This document shows, in pieces, positions 1 through 7,463 of a stretch of DNA of 9,277 bases (positions are counted from its first letter, which is position 1; every line of letters starts with the position of its first letter). Made by a program: the position numbers and the translations under genes. The notes beneath the pieces were generated by a model. It made no database searches. It saw only the letters and a list, made by a program, of their open reading frames with translations, and was not told the DNA's origin. The DNA lies in the NCBI GenBank assembly GCA_030044775.1, contig JASICF010000426.1, forward strand, positions 1 through 9,277, given 5' to 3'. The DNA comes from Candidatus Sulfotelmatobacter sp. (GTDB lineage Bacteria; Acidobacteriota; Terriglobia; Terriglobales; Acidobacteriaceae).

Positions 1-1
1 T

Positions 2-1321
2 GTTAGGGCCATCGGTATTCTCAACGGCGATATGTACATTCGTGAATTCGATTGGGCTGATGCCTTTTCCTATCGCAGCCGGTGTTGCAAGCATTCTGTG
101 ATCCCGACTGTCCGTCTCGATCCTGGTTTCTACCACTTTCCGCCGAACGCCGCCATTCGCATGGAGCGTCTGCGGAAGGTCGCGATGAAGGCGGTCGGGT
201 TGTTGTACCTGGGCCTTCAGGAATCCTCCGATCCGCGAAGCGTTACCGCTCGGGAAAATTCCGTCGAAGACCTCGACCGCATGGCGAGCGTTTATCTGGC
301 GTCTGATATCAAAAGCGGCGTCAGTCCCGAGACCGGGGAAGGAATGCCCTGCCTGAGATTCTCTCTGCTCCCAGCCTCGGGCGCGCCACTTCGAGAACGT
401 ATCGTCCCGTGCTTGGAATTTAGCGTGATGAAAGACCGCACCGAGTACCAGATCGACCTGGGGCGCGGAAGATTCGAGTTCATAACAAGCGACCTCTATC
501 GCGGTGGTGCAATTCCACTTGAACTGCGACGAATGCTTTCCAGTCATCATTTCGATGAGAAAGTCCGCGCCTTTGGAAAAAACACTTGGCAAAGCCTGGA
601 CGATACCGTCTGGTCGACCGATCCAACCAGCATTCAAACCATCAGCATCAACGGCACTCTATTTCAGAGAATGACGCCAGGAACCGGTTTCTCGCCGGAT
701 GCTAAATATCGTGGGGCCGACGATGGGTCGGATTTCAGCGGGGCGTTGTTGAGTTGGGAAAACAGCGGATGGAGAATTGATACCTGGAAGGGCCAGGTTT
801 GGAGGTATCTGGGTTGTGGAGCTCACACCAGGGTGCAGTGCTATTACATGGGGCACCGCAACGTCCACGGAGATCTCATAGAAGTAAAACGCGAGCCGGA
901 GACCGGCCATATTCAGGAGGTGACGCAAAAGACCAACCACGATTTACCCCTCGCCGTAGCTCTCGATCACACCTGGACTCCCGTATATGACGGGGACAAA
1001 ATAACCGAAATTCAGGACAGTGACGGCAGTGCCGCTCGCTACCGCTATGATCCACAGGACTACCTGACCGACGCCGAAGCGGATGGGCACCGTATTCATT
1101 ACGACTACGACAATGCGCAACGGATTACCGGAGTCCTCGAAGACGGCAAGTTGCTACAAATCCATTACGACCTCGAAGGGCGCCCAGAGGGCATCGACTT
1201 CCCGAATGGGGCCTCGTACAGCATCAAGTATTCACAGGATGCCATCGAAATAAGTATGCCCAATGTAAGTTATACGGTCCGTCTGTGGCCGACCTTTTTC
1301 CGGGTAGACGCGCACAAGTAA
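2..1321 (+). CDS. RHS/YD-repeat protein, 5' partial
   Basis: This frame is open to the left edge with no upstream stop, and the ATG at 32 has no ribosome-binding site before it, so the gene probably begins outside the window; residues below count from that ATG. Residues 138-290 resemble the start of an RHS core: a YQIDLGRGRFEF strand, IPLELRR, a RAFG motif, an ISINGTLFQRM strand, then GTGF and SGWRID. Residues 318-402 hold about four degenerate YD repeats (RYRYD, IHYDYD, IHYDLEG, YSIKY), the pattern that forms the beta-strand shell of RHS/YD proteins. The usual C-terminal RHS-core signature and a variable toxin tip are absent; the protein ends about 28 residues after the last repeat. Residues 1-137, including a Cys-Cys pair at 18-19, match nothing I recognise. 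RHS proteins are usually secreted or surface-exposed, but secretion signals would lie outside the window. A truncated remnant is an alternative reading. Confidence 0.75.
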   Translation, partial: VRAIGILNGDMYIREFDWADAFSYRSRCCKHSVIPTVRLDPGFYHFPPNAAIRMERLRKVAMKAVGLLYLGLQESSDPRSVTARENSVEDLDRMASVYLASDIKSGVSPETGEGMPCLRFSLLPASGAPLRERIVPCLEFSVMKDRTEYQIDLGRGRFEFITSDLYRGGAIPLELRRMLSSHHFDEKVRAFGKNTWQSLDDTVWSTDPTSIQTISINGTLFQRMTPGTGFSPDAKYRGADDGSDFSGALLSWENSGWRIDTWKGQVWRYLGCGAHTRVQCYYMGHRNVHGDLIEVKREPETGHIQEVTQKTNHDLPLAVALDHTWTPVYDGDKITEIQDSDGSAARYRYDPQDYLTDAEADGHRIHYDYDNAQRITGVLEDGKLLQIHYDLEGRPEGIDFPNGASYSIKYSQDAIEISMPNVSYTVRLWPTFFRVDAHK

Positions 1322-1364
1322 CCTTGGCTGATCTTGGGTTCCTGAGGAGCGTTGGCGACAGAAA

Positions 1365-1393
1365 TTGACTCTCGCATCGCAGGCATCTAACAT
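1365..1393 (+). promoter_or_regulatory. Sigma70-type promoter for the kinase gene
   Basis: A -35 box TTGACT (1365-1370, five of six consensus bases) is followed by a 17-bp spacer and a -10 box TAACAT (1388-1393, four of six). Transcription would start near 1400, about 90 nt before the kinase ATG. It lies just after the end of the RHS gene, so the kinase probably has its own transcript. This rests on consensus matching only; acidobacterial promoter preferences may differ. Confidence 0.5.
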
Positions 1394-1493
1394 GGGTGCG
1401 CATTGCGGAACAGGCGCCACTTTTGCCGACATGCCAGCGCCCCAATCTGGTTTATTGGAGCGCAATCGCGCCGCCCAGCTTAATCCATCATGA
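1392..1493 (+). other. Possible leader ORF overlapping the kinase start
   Basis: An ATG at 1392 opens a 33-codon frame, with a second in-frame ATG at 1431, ending at TGA 1491-1493. That stop overlaps the kinase ATG (1490-1492) in an ATGA arrangement, the usual geometry of translational coupling. The kinase start has no clear ribosome-binding site, which would fit re-initiation. Against it, neither ATG has a ribosome-binding site, and the proposed -10 box covers the first ATG, so only the 20-codon version from 1431 would lie on that transcript. The peptide resembles nothing I know. It may be chance. Confidence 0.15.
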
Positions 1494-4399
1494 TCGGCGA
1501 AACCGTCTCTCACTACCGCATCCTCGAAAAGCTCGGCGGTGGTGGCATGGGAGTGGTGTACAAAGCTGAAGACACGCGACTGCGCCGCTTCGTCGCGCTG
1601 AAGTTTCTTCCCGAAAGCGTGGCTTGTGATGCCCAGGCGTTGACCCGGTTTCAGCGCGAGGCGCAAGCCGCATCGGCGCTGAACCATCCCAATATCTGCA
1701 CGATCTACGACATCGGAGAGTCTGACGGACGCGCTTACATTGTCATGGAGTTCCTGGAAGGCCTGACGCTCAAGCATGCGATCAGCAGTCATCCGATGGA
1801 GCTTGAGACTCTGCTGCGGGTTTCGCTCGACGTTACGGATGCACTGGAAGCGGCCCACGCGAAAGGTATTGTCCACCGCGACATCAAGCCAGCCAACATT
1901 TTCATGACCAGCCGAGGCCACGGAAAGATCCTTGACTTCGGACTTGCCAAAGTAGCTGCCTTGCCGGGAGACGCCACGCAGACTACGACTGGAGTGGACC
2001 AGCTAACCGACGCAGGATCGACCGTCGGAACGGTAGCCTATATGTCGCCGGAGCAGGCTCGCGGCAAGCCGCTTGATTCGCGCACCGATCTTTTTTCCTT
2101 TGGCGCGGTGCTCTATGAAATGGCTACCGGTGCGCTGCCGTTTCGAGGAGACACGACAGCGCTGCTCTTCGAATCTATTTTGCACAGAGCGCCGGTGGCT
2201 CCGGTGCGGTTGAATCCCGATCTTCCGGCCGAACTCGAGCGCATCATCAATAAGGCTCTCGAAAAAGATCGCGATCTGCGCTATCAACATGCGTCCGATA
2301 TACGGTCGGACTTGAAACGGCTGAAGCGCGAAGTGGAGTCGAGCGCGACGGCCGTCGTGAAGGACGAATCCGAGCCTGCCGTGGTCACGCTGGCAGAAAA
2401 GCGCGATTCGAGCGGCCGGCAGTCGAAAGCCGCTGTTTCCGGCTCAGCCGAAGCTTTCCTGACGGCAGGCCGCAGGAAACTTCTGCTGACCGTCACCGTA
2501 GCGGTGGTTCTGGCCGCAGTCGCGGCGTTTGGCTTCTATTACACACATCGCCCCGCGCAAGCGCTCACCGAAAAAGATACGATCGTGATCGGAGACTTCG
2601 CGAATTCCACTGGCGATGCGGTTTTCGACGACGCGCTCAAGCAGGCCTTGAGCGTTTCGCTGGAGCAATCGCCATTTCTGAACGTGCTTTCCGACGATAA
2701 AGTAGCAGCCACGCTCAAGCTGATGACGCGGCCGATAAATACTCCGCTCACCCCCGAGATTGCCCGGGAGCTCTGTCAGCGCGCGAACAGCAAGGCCTAC
2801 ATTGCCGGCTCCATTGCCAGCCTGGGGAGTGAATATGTTGTCGGACTGAAGGCGGTCAATTGCCTCACCGGAGACACGCTTGCTCAAGAGCAAGCCACCG
2901 CTTCGGGCAAGGAAAAAGTGCTGGACGCGCTGGGACAGGCAGCTGGAAAGTTGCGCGAGCAGTTAGGCGAATCGCTGGCGTCGGTGCAGAAGTTCGAAGC
3001 GCCCCTGGCGCAAGAAACCACTCCCTCGCTGGAAGCGCTAAAGGCAGCCAGTATCGGCCGGCGAACCTTACAGGAAAAGGGAGCGGCCGCGGGTCTGCCC
3101 TTCTTTCAACGCGCCATCGATCTTGACCCCAACTTCGCCACGGCTATTGAGGGCGAGGGCATCATGTACGACAACCTTGGCCAGGCCACGCGCGGAGAGG
3201 AGTACCTGCGCAAGGCCTTCGACCTGCGCGACCGCGCCAGTGAACGGGAGAAACTGCACATTACGTCGATGTACTACATGGCGGCCACCGGAGAGATGGA
3301 TAAAGCGATCGAGACCTTCAGAGAGTGGGAGGAAAATTATCCGCGAGACGACATAGCCTATACCAACCTGGGGTCGCTTTATGCGACGGAGGGCAGATGC
3401 GATCTCTCGATCGAGCAGAGCCGTCAAAGCGATCGCCTGAATCCAGATAATGTGATTACTGCAGAAAATCTGATTTCTTGTTTGATCTCCCTCGGCCGGT
3501 TCGACGAGGCGCGGCAGAATTATGAACAGGTTGTTGCCCGCAAACTCGATGACGATACGCTGCACATTGAGATGTACGGCCTTGATTTCTCTCAGCGGAA
3601 TGCGAAAGACATGGCTGCCCAGGCAGTGTGGTTTGAAGGCCGTCCGGAACTGCAGCACGAGGTATTGGGATTGGAAGCGGACACCGAGGCCTATGTCGGA
3701 CATCTGGCAAAAGCGCGCGAAATCACCCGCCGCGCTGTCGAAAGCGCCCTGCATTCCGATAATAAAGAGGCGGCGGCATTATGGCAGCTCGACGGCGCGT
3801 GGCGCGAAAGCCTGTTTGGCAATCCCGAGGAGTCTAAACAGCAAGCCCTCGCCGGGTTGGCCCTCGACCGCGAAAGTGCGAATGCACAGGAACTGGCCGC
3901 TTTGCTCTTGGCGCGAGAGGGAGATTCTTCGGAAGCGCGGAAGCTCATGGATGATGTAAACAAACGATATCCGCAGAGCACTCTGGTTCAATCCTATTGG
4001 CTGCCCACGATTCGTGCCCAGGTTGCATTGACGGCCAAAGACGCCCCTGCCACCCTTGCACAGCTGCAAAACGCATCCGGTCTCGACTACGGCTCGGTGA
4101 CCACTAACGAAATCAACACGTGCCTGTATTCCATTTATGTTCGTGGAGAGGCTTATCTCACAGCCGGGCAGGACGGGGCTGCGGCCGAATTTCAGAAGAT
4201 CATCAGCCATCCCGGCGTGGTCTGGAATTGCACGAGCGGAGCGCTGGCGTATTTAGAGCTGGGCCGCTCTTACGCTCGTGCGGGGAACACGGTACAAGCC
4301 AAAGCTGCATACCAGAATTTCCTGACTTTGTGGAAGGACGCTGATCCGGATATTCCCGTTCTCAAAGAGGCTAAAGCCGAGTTCGCCAAGCTGCAGTAG
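1490..4399 (+). CDS. Transmembrane Ser/Thr protein kinase with TPR repeats
   Basis: This 969-residue protein is a eukaryotic-like (PknB/Hanks-type) kinase that should phosphorylate Ser/Thr in the cytoplasm in response to an outside or membrane cue. The kinase domain covers about residues 10-280 and has every key element: glycine loop GGGGMG (16-21), lysine K38 in VALK, helix-C glutamate E57, catalytic HRDIKPAN (129-136), D149-F150-G151, and the GT..Y.SPEQ segment (180-189). The activation loop is Thr-rich (T163-T167), a plausible autophosphorylation area. A variable linker leads to one membrane helix (about 330-351). Outside the membrane, residues 363-495 resemble the FlgO/TolB-like module often found in this receptor class, and 518-949 contain multiple TPR-type helical pairs. 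An in-frame TAA at 1481-1483 and the family N-terminus fix the ATG start. The next gene begins 68 bp downstream and could share the transcript. The substrate and signal cannot be read from sequence. Confidence 0.95.
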   Translation: MIGETVSHYRILEKLGGGGMGVVYKAEDTRLRRFVALKFLPESVACDAQALTRFQREAQAASALNHPNICTIYDIGESDGRAYIVMEFLEGLTLKHAISSHPMELETLLRVSLDVTDALEAAHAKGIVHRDIKPANIFMTSRGHGKILDFGLAKVAALPGDATQTTTGVDQLTDAGSTVGTVAYMSPEQARGKPLDSRTDLFSFGAVLYEMATGALPFRGDTTALLFESILHRAPVAPVRLNPDLPAELERIINKALEKDRDLRYQHASDIRSDLKRLKREVESSATAVVKDESEPAVVTLAEKRDSSGRQSKAAVSGSAEAFLTAGRRKLLLTVTVAVVLAAVAAFGFYYTHRPAQALTEKDTIVIGDFANSTGDAVFDDALKQALSVSLEQSPFLNVLSDDKVAATLKLMTRPINTPLTPEIARELCQRANSKAYIAGSIASLGSEYVVGLKAVNCLTGDTLAQEQATASGKEKVLDALGQAAGKLREQLGESLASVQKFEAPLAQETTPSLEALKAASIGRRTLQEKGAAAGLPFFQRAIDLDPNFATAIEGEGIMYDNLGQATRGEEYLRKAFDLRDRASEREKLHITSMYYMAATGEMDKAIETFREWEENYPRDDIAYTNLGSLYATEGRCDLSIEQSRQSDRLNPDNVITAENLISCLISLGRFDEARQNYEQVVARKLDDDTLHIEMYGLDFSQRNAKDMAAQAVWFEGRPELQHEVLGLEADTEAYVGHLAKAREITRRAVESALHSDNKEAAALWQLDGAWRESLFGNPEESKQQALAGLALDRESANAQELAALLLAREGDSSEARKLMDDVNKRYPQSTLVQSYWLPTIRAQVALTAKDAPATLAQLQNASGLDYGSVTTNEINTCLYSIYVRGEAYLTAGQDGAAAEFQKIISHPGVVWNCTSGALAYLELGRSYARAGNTVQAKAAYQNFLTLWKDADPDIPVLKEAKAEFAKLQ

Positions 4400-4467
4400 C
4401 TACCCCAAATTCCAATTGCTCCATTGCCCGATTCAGGTTAGCCTTTTAGCCATTCTGGAGGCTTGTT

Positions 4468-4998
4468 ATGAAAGCTTTTCTGGTCGCCACGGTCTGGCTA
4501 GCCGTTTCCTCTGCCTGTTTCGCGCAGACTGCTGACAGCGATCCCGCCACCAAGGATGATGTAATCCTCTACTTTCAGACCATGCACACCAACGACATGA
4601 TGCACAAGATGATGGAGGTGATGTCCGCATCCATGCAGCAGTCCATACAAGATGAACTATCGAAACAAAAGGGTCTCCCAGCGAATTTCGATGCACGTCT
4701 GAGAAAGTGGATCGCTGATGGGATGAAAAATATGCCTGTGAATGAGATGGAACAGGCGATGATTCCGTCTTATCAGAAACATTTCACCCACGGGGATATC
4801 GAGGCAATGAACGCATTCTATTCTTCACCGGTCGGGCAGAAAGTGCTGCGCGAGCTGCCGGATGTGACGCAAGAGAGCATGCAGGCGATGCGGCCGGCCC
4901 TAAACAAGTACGTCGAAGACTGGAAGCAGCGGATGATGGAAGACCTGAAGAATAGTACGACCCCGGCAAAGCCGAGCGGGGCAGCGGCGCAGAATTGA
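4468..4998 (+). CDS. Secreted DUF2059 domain protein
   Basis: This 176-residue protein starts with a typical Sec signal peptide: K2, a hydrophobic core at 4-17, and likely cleavage after A19 (CFA before Q20), so it should be periplasmic. The mature part matches DUF2059 in style, especially residues 94-150 (EMEQAMIPSYQKHF, then FYSSPVGQKVL and the following helix), a small all-helical domain of unknown function widespread in Gram-negative bacteria. The segment 39-56 is methionine-rich, with seven Met plus two His in 18 residues. The C-terminus (163-176) is a short Ala/Pro/Ser tail. A strong ribosome-binding site GGAGG (4457-4461) lies 6 nt before the ATG. The gene follows the kinase by 68 bp, with no convincing terminator between them, so co-transcription is possible but unproven. 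I cannot assign a molecular role. Confidence 0.9.
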   Translation: MKAFLVATVWLAVSSACFAQTADSDPATKDDVILYFQTMHTNDMMHKMMEVMSASMQQSIQDELSKQKGLPANFDARLRKWIADGMKNMPVNEMEQAMIPSYQKHFTHGDIEAMNAFYSSPVGQKVLRELPDVTQESMQAMRPALNKYVEDWKQRMMEDLKNSTTPAKPSGAAAQN

Positions 4999-5021
4999 TC
5001 CCGGCGGTTTCCGAAGGCTCC

Positions 5022-5045
5022 GCACTGAAACTGTGTTTCACGTGC
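5022..5045. repeat. Inverted repeat upstream of rpe: operator or weak terminator
   Basis: GCAC-TGAAAC (5022-5031), a 3-nt loop TGT, then GTTTCA (5035-5040), one bulged C and GTGC (5042-5045) form a 10-bp interrupted stem. It begins 24 bp after the DUF2059 stop codon and abuts the proposed rpe -10 box. A short T run (5051-5054) follows at a distance of 5 nt, so weak terminator activity for the upstream gene is possible. The position against a promoter also fits a dimeric repressor site. The sequence alone does not decide between them. Confidence 0.4.
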
Positions 5046-5051
5046 TAGAAT
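5043..5051 (+). promoter_or_regulatory. Extended -10 promoter for rpe-bamD
   Basis: TGCTAGAAT contains an extended -10 TGn element followed by TAGAAT (5046-5051), five of six bases of the consensus. There is no good -35 box 16-18 bp upstream, which extended -10 promoters can tolerate. Transcription would start near 5058, leaving a leader of about 50 nt before the TTG start of rpe. The upstream inverted repeat runs directly into this element. Confidence 0.45.
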
Positions 5052-5109
5052 TTTACCAAGCGATTTTCCTGCGCCCAGCCAGCTTGCTACAGTGTTCTGA
5101 GAGCACATT

Positions 5110-5784
5110 TTGATCGAACTGGCACCATCGATTCTTTCCGCCGACTTCGCCCGCTTGGGTGAGCAGGTCCGCGCTGCATGCGAAGGGGGAGCCAGTGTCA
5201 TCCATGTCGATATCATGGACGGCCATTTTGTCCCTAACCTTACAGTCGGTCCGCCGGTAGTGAAGTCGCTGCGCAAAGTTACAAAATTGCCTCTTGATTG
5301 CCATTTTATGATCGAAAACCCGGACGATTTTATTCCGGCATTCGCCGAGTCGGGTGCTGATTGGATTTCGGTTCATCAGGAGGCTTGCCGACATTTGAAC
5401 CGTAGCCTGAATCTGATCAAGAGCCACGAGTGTCAAGCCGGCGTCGTGATCAACCCGGCCACGCCAGTCGATACTATTTCTGAAGTGCTCGACATTGTGG
5501 ACTATGTGTTGGTAATGTCAGTCAATCCCGGTTTCGGCGCCCAGAGGTTTATTCCGGCCGTTCTGCACAAAATAAGGCAGTTAGCCCATATTCGCAGCCA
5601 GCGTGGACTAAACTATAAGATTGAAGTCGACGGTGGGGTCGCCCTCGATACGGTCGCCGATGTGGTTCGGGCGGGAGCGGAAATTCTGGTTGCGGGCAAC
5701 GCTGTATTCGGCGCAGGTGATCCAAAAAGAAATGTGGAAGGCTTGCTGAAGGCAGCGACCGAAGCCGCCATGGTGAGGGTTTAG
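5110..5784 (+). CDS. rpe: Ribulose-phosphate 3-epimerase
   Basis: This 224-residue cytoplasmic TIM-barrel enzyme interconverts D-ribulose 5-phosphate and D-xylulose 5-phosphate in the non-oxidative pentose phosphate pathway. The length is normal. Family motifs are in order: APSILSADFARLG (5-17) with S8, the HVDIMDGHFVPN block (32-43) with metal ligand H32 and catalytic D34, H65-F66-M67, SVHQEA (87-92), MSVNPGFGAQRF (136-147) and VDGG (173-176) with catalytic D174. Two small departures from what I remember of the family are A144, usually Gly in PGFGGQ, and N197 in VAGNAVFG, where Ser is common. The start is TTG at 5110: an in-frame TGA at 5098-5100 leaves no upstream alternative, and the IELAPSILSAD beginning fits the family. 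The ribosome-binding site is weak. The stop lies 35 bp before the BamD gene, so the two probably form one transcript. Confidence 0.97.
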   Translation: MIELAPSILSADFARLGEQVRAACEGGASVIHVDIMDGHFVPNLTVGPPVVKSLRKVTKLPLDCHFMIENPDDFIPAFAESGADWISVHQEACRHLNRSLNLIKSHECQAGVVINPATPVDTISEVLDIVDYVLVMSVNPGFGAQRFIPAVLHKIRQLAHIRSQRGLNYKIEVDGGVALDTVADVVRAGAEILVAGNAVFGAGDPKRNVEGLLKAATEAAMVRV

Positions 5785-5819
5785 CCATTTATGCGATTGC
5801 TTTTCTATTCGAGGTTCTA

Positions 5820-7346
5820 ATGCTACGTCGAAGTGCATTGATTACGATCCTGGCCATGCTGCTGATTCTTTCCGCGGCGTGCACGAATAAGAAGTCGGTC
5901 AACCCCCTCGCCAACGTCGGCTCCAAGCAGCCCGACAAAGTATTGTTCGACAAGGCCATGGATGCGATGCGGCACAACCGCTTCGACGTGGCTCGTATGA
6001 CGTTGCAGACCTTGATTAATACGTATCCCGATTCCGAATATCTTGCCCGCGCAAAATTAGCGGTCGGCGATTCCTGGTATGCCGAAGGTGGAACCGCATC
6101 TTTGGCGCAGGCTGAGCAGGAATATCGCGACTTCGAGACTTTCTTCCCGAATATGCCGGAAGCCGCGGAAGCCCAACTTAAGATCGCAAACATCCAGTAC
6201 GAGCAGATGGAAAAGGCAGATCGCGATTACACTCACGCCCAGCGTGCGGAAGAGGAATATCGCAATCTGATCATGCAATATCCGGATAATACTAAGCTCG
6301 TGAACGAAGGCAAGTTGCGCCTGCTTGAAGTGCAGGAAGTCCTGGCCGAGCGCGAGTTCGACATTGCCAAGTTCTATTACCTGCGCATGTCGTACCCGGC
6401 GTCGATTGCGCGCTTTAGATCTCTGATCGACAAGTATCCGCTCTACAGCAAGGCCGACGAGGCGCTGTTCCTGCTCGGTCAGAATTACGAAGGCCAGATC
6501 GCTCAGGTGCGCGCGCGTCCCAATTGCACCGGGTTCAACGTTCCGCGTGGCTGCGCGGTGGAAGCAGCCAAAGCCAGCATGATAGAGGTGCTTACCAAAG
6601 ACGCGGCGGCGGCTTATTCACAGATCATAACCCGGTATCCGCTTATGGATCGCGAGCCCGACGCGAAGAAGCGCCTGGCAGTATTGCATCAGCCAATTCC
6701 CCGGCCTACCAAGTCGGCAGTAGCGCAGAATAAGGCCGAGGAAGAAAGCCGCCGTGATGCCGGAACCCTCGACCGGTTGATTACAGCGGTCAAGAAAGGA
6801 CCAGACGTGTCCCAGGCCGCGAAGGTCGGCGATCCTACCTTGGTCGATCCCACGCCGGTTTCCGCCAATCAGTTAGCCGCCGAGAGTATGCGGGAGGCGC
6901 TGGGGCTTTCAACAAACAACGGCAAAGGCGAGAAAACCCTGACCGTGGAATCGGCGACGAATGGCGTTCCTGGAGCGAATGAGCCAGCGCCTCGGTCCGA
7001 TCAGCCGGCTCCGGCTGCTACCAATGCGAACCCCTTCGCCCAGCCGACAACGGCATCCGATCCCAACGAACTGCAGCCCACAGCCCCTGCGGCAACTTCG
7101 GCCGCGCTGCCGTCATCGGCGGATCCAAATTCATTGCAACCAAACGTTGCGTCTCAAACCGCTCAAGCGGAACCAGTTGTTCCACCGCCCGTGCAGATCA
7201 ACGAAATTCAACAAGAAGCCTCGTCTTCTTCCGGCGGGCAGGCTGCTGCGAGTGCAAGCTCCAGCTCCGCCTTTGCCAGCGACAAAGATATCTCCAGCAG
7301 CAAGAAGAAGAAAAAGAAGGGAATAAAGAAGCTTTTCATCCTCTAG
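5820..7346 (+). CDS. bamD: BamD/YfiO-type outer-membrane assembly lipoprotein with long tail
   Basis: A signal peptide with hydrophobic residues 6-17 ends in a lipobox-like LSAAC, making C21 the likely lipidated N-terminus of a periplasmic lipoprotein. Residues 38-290 form BamD-like TPR helices: the DKAMDAMRHNRFDVA start, LINTYPDSEYLARAKL (65-80), EYRNLIMQYPDN, SIARFRSLIDKYP (195-207) with KADEALFLLG, and a last YSQIITRYP repeat. In the Bam complex this protein supports folding of beta-barrel outer-membrane proteins. Typical BamD is near 245 residues; this one has 508. About 210 extra residues (296-508) are Pro/Ala/Ser/Thr-rich, repeat DPN(E/S)LQP at 414-420 and 435-441, and end in six lysines and KKLFIL. 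An insertion at 231-245 carries C236 and C245, the only other cysteines. GAGG (5811-5814) sits 5 nt before the ATG. A different YfiO-like TPR lipoprotein is possible; the gene symbol is tentative. Confidence 0.85.
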   Translation: MLRRSALITILAMLLILSAACTNKKSVNPLANVGSKQPDKVLFDKAMDAMRHNRFDVARMTLQTLINTYPDSEYLARAKLAVGDSWYAEGGTASLAQAEQEYRDFETFFPNMPEAAEAQLKIANIQYEQMEKADRDYTHAQRAEEEYRNLIMQYPDNTKLVNEGKLRLLEVQEVLAEREFDIAKFYYLRMSYPASIARFRSLIDKYPLYSKADEALFLLGQNYEGQIAQVRARPNCTGFNVPRGCAVEAAKASMIEVLTKDAAAAYSQIITRYPLMDREPDAKKRLAVLHQPIPRPTKSAVAQNKAEEESRRDAGTLDRLITAVKKGPDVSQAAKVGDPTLVDPTPVSANQLAAESMREALGLSTNNGKGEKTLTVESATNGVPGANEPAPRSDQPAPAATNANPFAQPTTASDPNELQPTAPAATSAALPSSADPNSLQPNVASQTAQAEPVVPPPVQINEIQQEASSSSGGQAAASASSSSAFASDKDISSSKKKKKKGIKKLFIL

Positions 7347-7463
7347 GTCGTCCGTCTTTCGCTTTTGACGGTCCCCCAGTGCCGGCTCGACCTTCACGGA
7401 GTGAACTGCCCCATGGACGTGCTCTCTCGTCTCCCTTTTCCACCCCACTAGGTGCTGAACGGC

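Noticed and set aside
1232..1921. Minus-strand open frame of 229 codons
   Set aside because: It runs antisense across the end of the RHS gene and the catalytic core of the kinase, with no recognisable domain or ribosome-binding site.
3068..3754. Minus-strand open frame of 228 codons
   Set aside because: Antisense to the kinase TPR region; a by-product of its codon bias.
7301..7320. A-rich lysine codons as a programmed frameshift site
   Set aside because: The longest A run is five bases, short of an A AAA AAG slippery heptamer, and the frame ends normally a few codons later.
7352..7371. CCGTC/GACGG hairpin just after the BamD stop, as a terminator
   Set aside because: Only 5 bp of stem with a 10-nt loop, and it is followed by C residues rather than a T run.
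7393..7405. TTCAC-GGA-GTGAA short palindrome
   Set aside because: A 5-bp stem is expected by chance in sequence of this length, and it has no clear relation to a promoter or gene end.
7412..7450. Twelve-codon ATG frame in the intergenic region
   Set aside because: No ribosome-binding site and too short to support without conservation.
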